DNA from: Nitrospinota bacterium
GTDB taxonomy: Bacteria > Nitrospirota > Thermodesulfovibrionia > Thermodesulfovibrionales > UBA1546
Direction of reading: 5' to 3'
DNA length: 8,368 nt
NCBI GenBank assembly: GCA_018896985.1
Contig: JAHILQ010000098.1
Span: forward strand, 1-8,368
Shown here: piece by piece, positions 4,488 to 8,368 of the stretch
Layout of the letters: each line of letters begins with the position of its first letter
Numbering within the stretch: position 1 is the stretch's first letter
The notes under the pieces: model-generated
Databases searched by the model: none
Told to the model about the DNA's origin: nothing
What the model saw: the letters and a program-made list of their open reading frames with translations, nothing else
Program-made: the position numbers and the translations under genes

Positions 4488-6947
4488 TTAAAGTTTCCCT
4501 GCTACCTTCTCAATGACATAATTCTCAATAATGTCTCCAACCTTCATGTCATTGTAATTCTCTATTGTGATGCCGCATTCATATCCTGTCTGAACTTCCC
4601 TGACATCATCCTTGAACCTTTTTAGGGATGAGAGCTTGCCTTCATAAATAACGATATTGTCTCTGATAATCCTGACCCCGTCGCTTGCACGGCTGACGGC
4701 GCCGTCAATAACATAACAGCCTGCTATTGTCCCGATTTTTGATACTTGGAATGTCTGCCTCACCTCTGCCCTGCCGAGAATCTTTTCCTTGAGAGTAGGC
4801 TCAAGCAGTCCTTCAAGCGCTTTTTTCACATCTTCTATGGCTTCATAGATGATATTGTAAAGCCTTATGTCAACGCCTTCCTTCTCTGCTGTCTGAGATG
4901 CCTTTGTTTCAGGCCTCACATTGAACCCTATTATAATGGCATTTGATGCCGCAGCCAGCATAACATCTGATTCATTAATCCCGCCCACTGCTGTATGTAT
5001 GACCTTTACCTTAACCTGCGGATGGGTGATGCGCTCCAGTGCATCACGTGTGGCTTCTACAGAGCCCTGAACATCCCCCTTTATTATGATATGAAGATCT
5101 TTAACTTCTCCTTCTTTTATCTTCGCATAGAGATCATCCAGTGTAAGCTTTCTTCTCTTTGCCATCTCTGCCAGTCTTCCCTTCTGCAGCCGTGTAAGCG
5201 CAATCTGCCTTGCACGCTTTTCATCATCTACTGCAGTAAATACAGCTCCTGCTGTAGGAACCTCCGGAAAGCCTATGACCTCAACAGGTGTTGAAGGGCC
5301 TGCGGTTTGAATGCGTTTCCCTGTGTCATCTATCAAAGCCCTTACTCTTCCGACGCTTGTGCCTGCAAGGAAAATATCTCCAATCTTAAGGGTTCCTGCC
5401 TGAACAAGCACGGTTGCGACAGGGCCTCTTCCTTTATCAAGCTTTGCCTCTATAATTGTTCCCTTTGCCAATCTGTCAGGGTTTGCCTTGAGTTCCATTA
5501 CCTCTGCCTGAAGCAGTATCATCTCTAGAAGATGTTCAATGCCAATGCGCTTCTTTGCAGATACCTCAACAAATATGTTCTGTCCTCCCCATTCTTCTGA
5601 TAGTATTCCTCGCTCTGCAAGTTCAGTTCTAACCTTCTGGAGATTTGCCTCCGGTTTATCTATTTTATTTATCGCTACGAGAATAGGTACGTTTGCAGCC
5701 CTTGCGTGGTCTATCGCCTCAATGGTCTGCGGCATTACTCCGTCATCCGCAGCCACAACAAGCACAACTACGTCCGTAACCTTTGCGCCCCTTGCCCGTA
5801 AGGCAGTGAACGCCTCATGTCCGGGTGTATCAATAAATACTATATCTTTTCCTTTAAGCTTAGCTTTATATGCTCCAATATGCTGTGTTATGCCGCCTGC
5901 CTCTGTCTCTGTAACCCTTGTCTCTCTTATCGCATCAAGCAAAGAGGTTTTACCGTGGTCAACATGTCCCATTATTGTGACTACAGGCGGCCGAAGGCTA
6001 AGCCTTGATAAATCCTCTGCTTCCTCTTCTACAATTAATTCCTCTTCTACAGCCATTACTTCAAGTTTTATCCCAAAACTCTCTGCAATGAGCATGGCAG
6101 CGTCTATGTCCACAGGCTCATTTATTGTAGTCATATGCCCTAATTCCATAAATTTTTTCATAACATCGGATACTTTTACGCTTATGAGCTCTGCAAATTC
6201 TTTTACTGTCATGCCTTCACGCAGCTTCAATGTTTTTTTTCTCGCTATGACAGCCTGTAACTGCGGTCTTTGTTCTTCTCTCTGGATGAATCTGTCCTTA
6301 CCGGTCCTTTTAAACTGTTTAGTGTCATGCCATTTCTTCGTCTCTATTTTCCTTATTGCCTGAAATGCCCTCTGCATCTGCGGTTTTGCCTTGAATTTTT
6401 CTCCTTTTTCAGTTTCTATCTCTTTCTTGAATCTGTCGGGAACCTTTTGCACAACCTCTTCCTCGGGCAGCGGCACAGCAGTCTCTGCAGACAGCGCTTC
6501 CTCAACAGGCAGAGGTTTTTCCTCTGTGGTTTTTATCTCCTTCGGCTCGATTTTTTCTTCTATTGCCTTTGCAGGCTCTTTGATCTTCTCCGGCTGGACT
6601 GTTGGCTGAACAGGTTTTTTAACCTCTGCAGTGGGTTCAGCTTCAGATGTTACTCTGGTCTCGGCAGGTTTTTTTACTGTCCGCACAGCTTTCGCCGGCT
6701 TAACTTTAGGTTTTTTCTCCTCTGGTTTTTTTTCTTCAGCGGGTTTCTTTTTCTCAGGCTTTGCAGCTGTCTTTTTAGGTTTAATTGTCTTTTTCTTCAG
6801 CAGTTTTTCTATTTTTTCAGCGGCTTCGGCCTCTACTGTTGAGGAATGCGTCTTGCCTTTAACCCCAAGGTCTGAAAGCGCTTTTAATATCTCTTTATTG
6901 TCAACGCCAAGTTTTTTGGCAAGTTCATGGACTCTTAATTTGGACAT
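4488..6947 (-). CDS. infB: Translation initiation factor IF-2
   Basis: An 819-residue GTPase that brings fMet-tRNA to the 30S subunit and promotes subunit joining. An N-terminal IF2_N domain (residues 1-53, LRVHELAKKLGVDNKEIL) is followed by a long Lys/Glu/Pro-rich linker (about 54-235) and a second IF2_N-like domain (about 243-298, MTVKEFAELISVKVSDVMKKF). The G domain has all switch motifs: G327-HVDHGKT, GGITQHIG, D373-TPGHEAF, N427-KID and S463-AK. Domains II, III and the tRNA-binding C2 domain follow through to the end. Length is normal. The ATG at 6947 gives the canonical N-terminus, though its ribosome-binding site is weak. Unlike the usual nusA-infB operon, infB is first in its unit here and faces rpmB across a 134-nt divergent gap. 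rbfA follows, but no truB is seen downstream. Confidence 0.97.
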   Translation of the reverse strand: MSKLRVHELAKKLGVDNKEILKALSDLGVKGKTHSSTVEAEAAEKIEKLLKKKTIKPKKTAAKPEKKKPAEEKKPEEKKPKVKPAKAVRTVKKPAETRVTSEAEPTAEVKKPVQPTVQPEKIKEPAKAIEEKIEPKEIKTTEEKPLPVEEALSAETAVPLPEEEVVQKVPDRFKKEIETEKGEKFKAKPQMQRAFQAIRKIETKKWHDTKQFKRTGKDRFIQREEQRPQLQAVIARKKTLKLREGMTVKEFAELISVKVSDVMKKFMELGHMTTINEPVDIDAAMLIAESFGIKLEVMAVEEELIVEEEAEDLSRLSLRPPVVTIMGHVDHGKTSLLDAIRETRVTETEAGGITQHIGAYKAKLKGKDIVFIDTPGHEAFTALRARGAKVTDVVVLVVAADDGVMPQTIEAIDHARAANVPILVAINKIDKPEANLQKVRTELAERGILSEEWGGQNIFVEVSAKKRIGIEHLLEMILLQAEVMELKANPDRLAKGTIIEAKLDKGRGPVATVLVQAGTLKIGDIFLAGTSVGRVRALIDDTGKRIQTAGPSTPVEVIGFPEVPTAGAVFTAVDDEKRARQIALTRLQKGRLAEMAKRRKLTLDDLYAKIKEGEVKDLHIIIKGDVQGSVEATRDALERITHPQVKVKVIHTAVGGINESDVMLAAASNAIIIGFNVRPETKASQTAEKEGVDIRLYNIIYEAIEDVKKALEGLLEPTLKEKILGRAEVRQTFQVSKIGTIAGCYVIDGAVSRASDGVRIIRDNIVIYEGKLSSLKRFKDDVREVQTGYECGITIENYNDMKVGDIIENYVIEKVAGKL

Positions 6948-6998
6948 ATAGCTTATTTGCCTTTTACCCCTGGACTAAGCCCCCCTCTAATGACAGGC

Positions 6999-7047
6999 TT
7001 GTAACATTGGTCTTAAAATGTTATCATAAAAAACCTTTTTAATGCAA
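6999..7047. promoter_or_regulatory. Overlapping divergent promoters between infB and rpmB
   Basis: Plus strand: TTGTAA (6999-7004), 17-nt spacer, TATCAT (7022-7027), about 55 nt before the rpmB start. Minus strand: TTGCAT (7047-7042), 18-nt spacer, TAACAT (7023-7018), giving infB a leader of roughly 65 nt. The two -10 boxes overlap by two bases, so the promoters may compete. Both are only moderate matches. A short inverted repeat AAGCC/GGCTT (6977-6981, 6996-7000) lies beside them. Confidence 0.35.
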
Positions 7048-7081
7048 TTTTAAGCAATGACTCTTGAAAGGAGGAAAAACG

Positions 7082-7270
7082 TTGGCAAGCTGTTTTGTAT
7101 GCGGAAAGACAAGGACAATAGGCAATAATGTAAGCCATGCAAACAACAGAACAAAGCGGCAGGTGCTCCCGAATCTGCAGAGGACAAAGATAGTAACATC
7201 TCACGGCTCAAAGAGAGAATACGTCTGCACAAGGTGCCTGCGCTCAGGTAAAGTCAAAAAGGCTGTTTAG
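7082..7270 (+). CDS. rpmB: 50S ribosomal protein L28, zinc-binding (C4) form
   Basis: A 62-residue L28 starting MASCFVCGKTRTIGNNVSHANNRTKR, the family's signature opening. Two Cys pairs (C4..C7 and C-TRC near the end) mark the C4, zinc-ribbon form. The start is a TTG at 7082, chosen because it gives the standard MA.C..CGK N-terminus and has a strong AAAGGAGG (7067-7074) 7 nt upstream. The in-frame start at 7064 would lie upstream of that site and add foreign residues. Rare TTG starts can lower expression, which the strong ribosome-binding site may offset. First gene of a small plus-strand operon; its TAG overlaps the next GTG start by one base. Confidence 0.94.
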   Translation: MASCFVCGKTRTIGNNVSHANNRTKRQVLPNLQRTKIVTSHGSKREYVCTRCLRSGKVKKAV

Positions 7271-7707
7271 TGAAAAGGGCTGATTCTCTGCTTGCTCCCC
7301 TGATTAAGAATCTTAAAATAGAAGACGCAGTAAAACTGGGACGCATAAAGGCAGGGTGGGCGGATATTTTTGAAAAGCCTGTCTCTCTTCACATGTTTCC
7401 TGCAATTCTGAAAGAGGGAGAACTGCTCATTAATGTAGATTCACCCATGTGGATGCAGCAGCTCAGTTTTTATAAAGATAAAATGGCTGATAAACTCCAT
7501 GGCTTTGGAGTAAAAGCAGTCCGTCTCAGGCTGGGAAAGGTCATGCCATGGGAAAAAGAAAAAAGGGGGGAGGAAATCCTCCACAAGCCAATCACAGCAG
7601 ACGACCGTTCTTACATAGAAAAAACTGTATCCCCGATACATGATGCCGAATTAAGAGAGGGGATTAAAAAGGCAATAGAAAAATCAATTAGTTTCAAAAG
7701 ACCGTGA
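7270..7707 (+). CDS. DUF721 / DciA-like protein
   Basis: A 145-residue protein whose first 95 residues match the DUF721 (DciA-type) pattern: IKNLKIEDAVKLGRIKAGWADIFEK, then PVSLHMFPAILKEGELLINVDSPMWMQQLSFYKDKMADKL. The key Trp of the GW.DI.. segment and the L.V.V.S..W...L block are present. DciA proteins load or activate the replicative helicase DnaB in bacteria without DnaC or DnaI. The C-terminal 50 residues are charged and hold no recognised domain. GTG start with AAAGG 7 nt upstream, one base overlapping rpmB. Family assignment is good; the helicase-loader role is inferred from the family and should be checked against DnaB interaction. Confidence 0.72.
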   Translation: MKRADSLLAPLIKNLKIEDAVKLGRIKAGWADIFEKPVSLHMFPAILKEGELLINVDSPMWMQQLSFYKDKMADKLHGFGVKAVRLRLGKVMPWEKEKRGEEILHKPITADDRSYIEKTVSPIHDAELREGIKKAIEKSISFKRP

Positions 7708-7724
7708 TAACACCCGGAGGTAAT

Positions 7725-8147
7725 ATGAAAAAGGCGCTAATCTTATTATTAATTGCAGTATTTTTTCTGCCATCCTGCGGGAAAAAAGAGGTTAAAAAAG
7801 TTACCGACGAATCAAAAACAGCTCAGGAGGCAATCGCCCTTGCAGAAGAAATAAAGGAAGCCTACCTGAAAAGAGACCTTGCAGTAATTGAAAAGAACAC
7901 AACAAAAGAAGGCTACAGAGAGCTTCTTGGCGCAATAAAAAGATTTGATAAGGCAGAACTTACGTTTTCTTCCAAATGGGTTGAGATAGAAAAAACCACT
8001 GTCTCTATAAAGATTGCATGGAACGGGAAATGGGCTGTAGGAGAGCAGACAGCAGAGGAGCGCGGCACCGCACTATTCATATTTGAAGGTAGCCCTTTGA
8101 AACTAAGCCGTGTTCTCAGAGCAAACCCGTTCAGACAGCCCGAGTAA
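7725..8147 (+). CDS. Small putative lipoprotein
   Basis: A 140-residue protein with a type II signal peptide: MKKALILLLIAVFFLPSC, lipobox L15-P-S-C18, lipidated on C18. The residue after Cys is Gly, not Asp, which in many diderms favours sorting to the outer membrane. The mature part starts with a Lys/Glu-rich helix and continues with a region (AEEIKEAYLKRDL..IEKNTTKEGY, then beta-rich VEIEKTTVSIKIAWNGKWAV) that resembles the NTF2-like fold of many small lipoproteins. The fold is inferred, and no function is known to me. The start at 7725 is chosen because GGAGG at 7716-7720 precedes it and the signal peptide starts there; an upstream ATA-type extension at 7704 has neither. It follows the DUF721 gene by 17 nt. 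Confidence 0.75.
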   Translation: MKKALILLLIAVFFLPSCGKKEVKKVTDESKTAQEAIALAEEIKEAYLKRDLAVIEKNTTKEGYRELLGAIKRFDKAELTFSSKWVEIEKTTVSIKIAWNGKWAVGEQTAEERGTALFIFEGSPLKLSRVLRANPFRQPE

Positions 8148-8164
8148 AAAAGTTTGGATCAATA

Positions 8165-8368
8165 TCAGTGACAACTGCTGCAGGTTGATTTGCTGCAGGA
8201 TGAACAGCTTGCAGATGATGTGCCTGCAAATGGTTTCTCAACTCCGCTCATTCCGAATATGGACATCTTCTTTTTTATCTCTGAGGAATTGCATTTCGGG
8301 CATGTGACCTTCTGGCTCCCGAACACAAGCCTCTCAAAATCCTCTTCGCATTTTGTGCATTTATATTC
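8165..8368 (-). CDS. FmdB-family zinc-ribbon protein (5' end outside window)
   Basis: The minus strand carries 67 codons from the window edge to a TGA at 8165-8167, starting EYKCTKCEEDFERLVFG and CPKC, the FmdB (CxxC_CxxC_SSSS) zinc ribbon. Only about four N-terminal residues (usually MPIY or similar) should be missing. The tail, ASCSSCSKSTCSSCH, is the Cys/Ser-rich end seen in many family members. Its function is unsettled; FmdB was named as a regulator in amide metabolism, but most homologues are uncharacterised. It converges on the lipoprotein gene, with only 17 nt between the stops and no visible terminator. Confidence 0.88.
   Translation of the reverse strand, partial: EYKCTKCEEDFERLVFGSQKVTCPKCNSSEIKKKMSIFGMSGVEKPFAGTSSASCSSCSKSTCSSCH

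Noticed and set aside
5539..6363. 274-residue plus-strand open frame
   Set aside because: Lies wholly antisense to the G domain region of infB, is Ser/Thr-rich as expected from a shadow frame, and has no recognisable motif.
6270..6951. Plus-strand open frames rich in Phe, Leu and Ser
   Set aside because: They are the antisense of the Lys/Glu/Pro-rich IF-2 linker, which automatically gives F/L/S-rich frames.
7013..7232. Minus-strand open frames opposite rpmB
   Set aside because: Antisense to the L28 gene and the divergent promoter region.
8110..8307. 65-residue plus-strand open frame
   Set aside because: Overlaps the lipoprotein end and is antisense to the FmdB-type gene, which has intact CxxC motifs.

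Overview
The window looks like a chromosomal segment of a diderm (Gram-negative) bacterium of moderate GC content. The gene families and context (C4-type L28, DciA-type DUF721 protein, FmdB-type zinc ribbon, NrnA next to infB-rbfA, LysM/YkuD L,D-transpeptidase, lipoprotein) would fit Nitrospirota or a neighbouring deep-branching lineage. That placement is inference from gene content only.

Left end (1-690): a toxin-antitoxin pair on the minus strand (BrnT-family toxin, then an antitoxin) is bounded like an integron gene cassette. A short attC-like site lies at the window edge (1-55). A lone GTTAGGC recombination core lies upstream of the toxin (683-689), followed by ordinary chromosome with no second attC and no integrase. 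The cassette carries its own good sigma70-type promoter. Next come a small DUF167/YggU gene on the plus strand (849-1070) and an 85-bp palindromic intergenic repeat (1112-1196).

Centre (1228-6947): a tightly packed minus-strand run reads infB, rbfA, nrnA, an IMPase-superfamily phosphatase and an L,D-transpeptidase, with 4-nt start/stop overlaps at the last two junctions. infB and rbfA act in translation initiation and 30S maturation, nrnA in the end stage of RNA turnover and pAp removal, and the transpeptidase in the periplasmic cell wall. Three sequence oddities sit in this run. (i) A 201-bp element with 11-bp terminal inverted repeats and nested palindromes is inserted in frame between the start codon and the signal sequence of the transpeptidase. 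(ii) The same gene has a one-base frameshift that detaches a 59-residue C-terminal tail. (iii) There are two arrays with 7-bp periodicity, one inside nrnA (four ATTCAAA units) and one forming an inverted-repeat structure between infB and rbfA.

Right end (7082-8368): divergently from infB lies a plus-strand operon, rpmB (L28, TTG start), a DciA-like DUF721 protein and a small lipoprotein. It meets a convergent FmdB-type zinc-ribbon gene that runs off the window. No rRNA, tRNA, CRISPR array, transposase or integrase gene was found.

The best candidates for something undescribed are the protein-coding palindromic element in the transpeptidase gene and the stand-alone BrnT cassette with integron-type ends.
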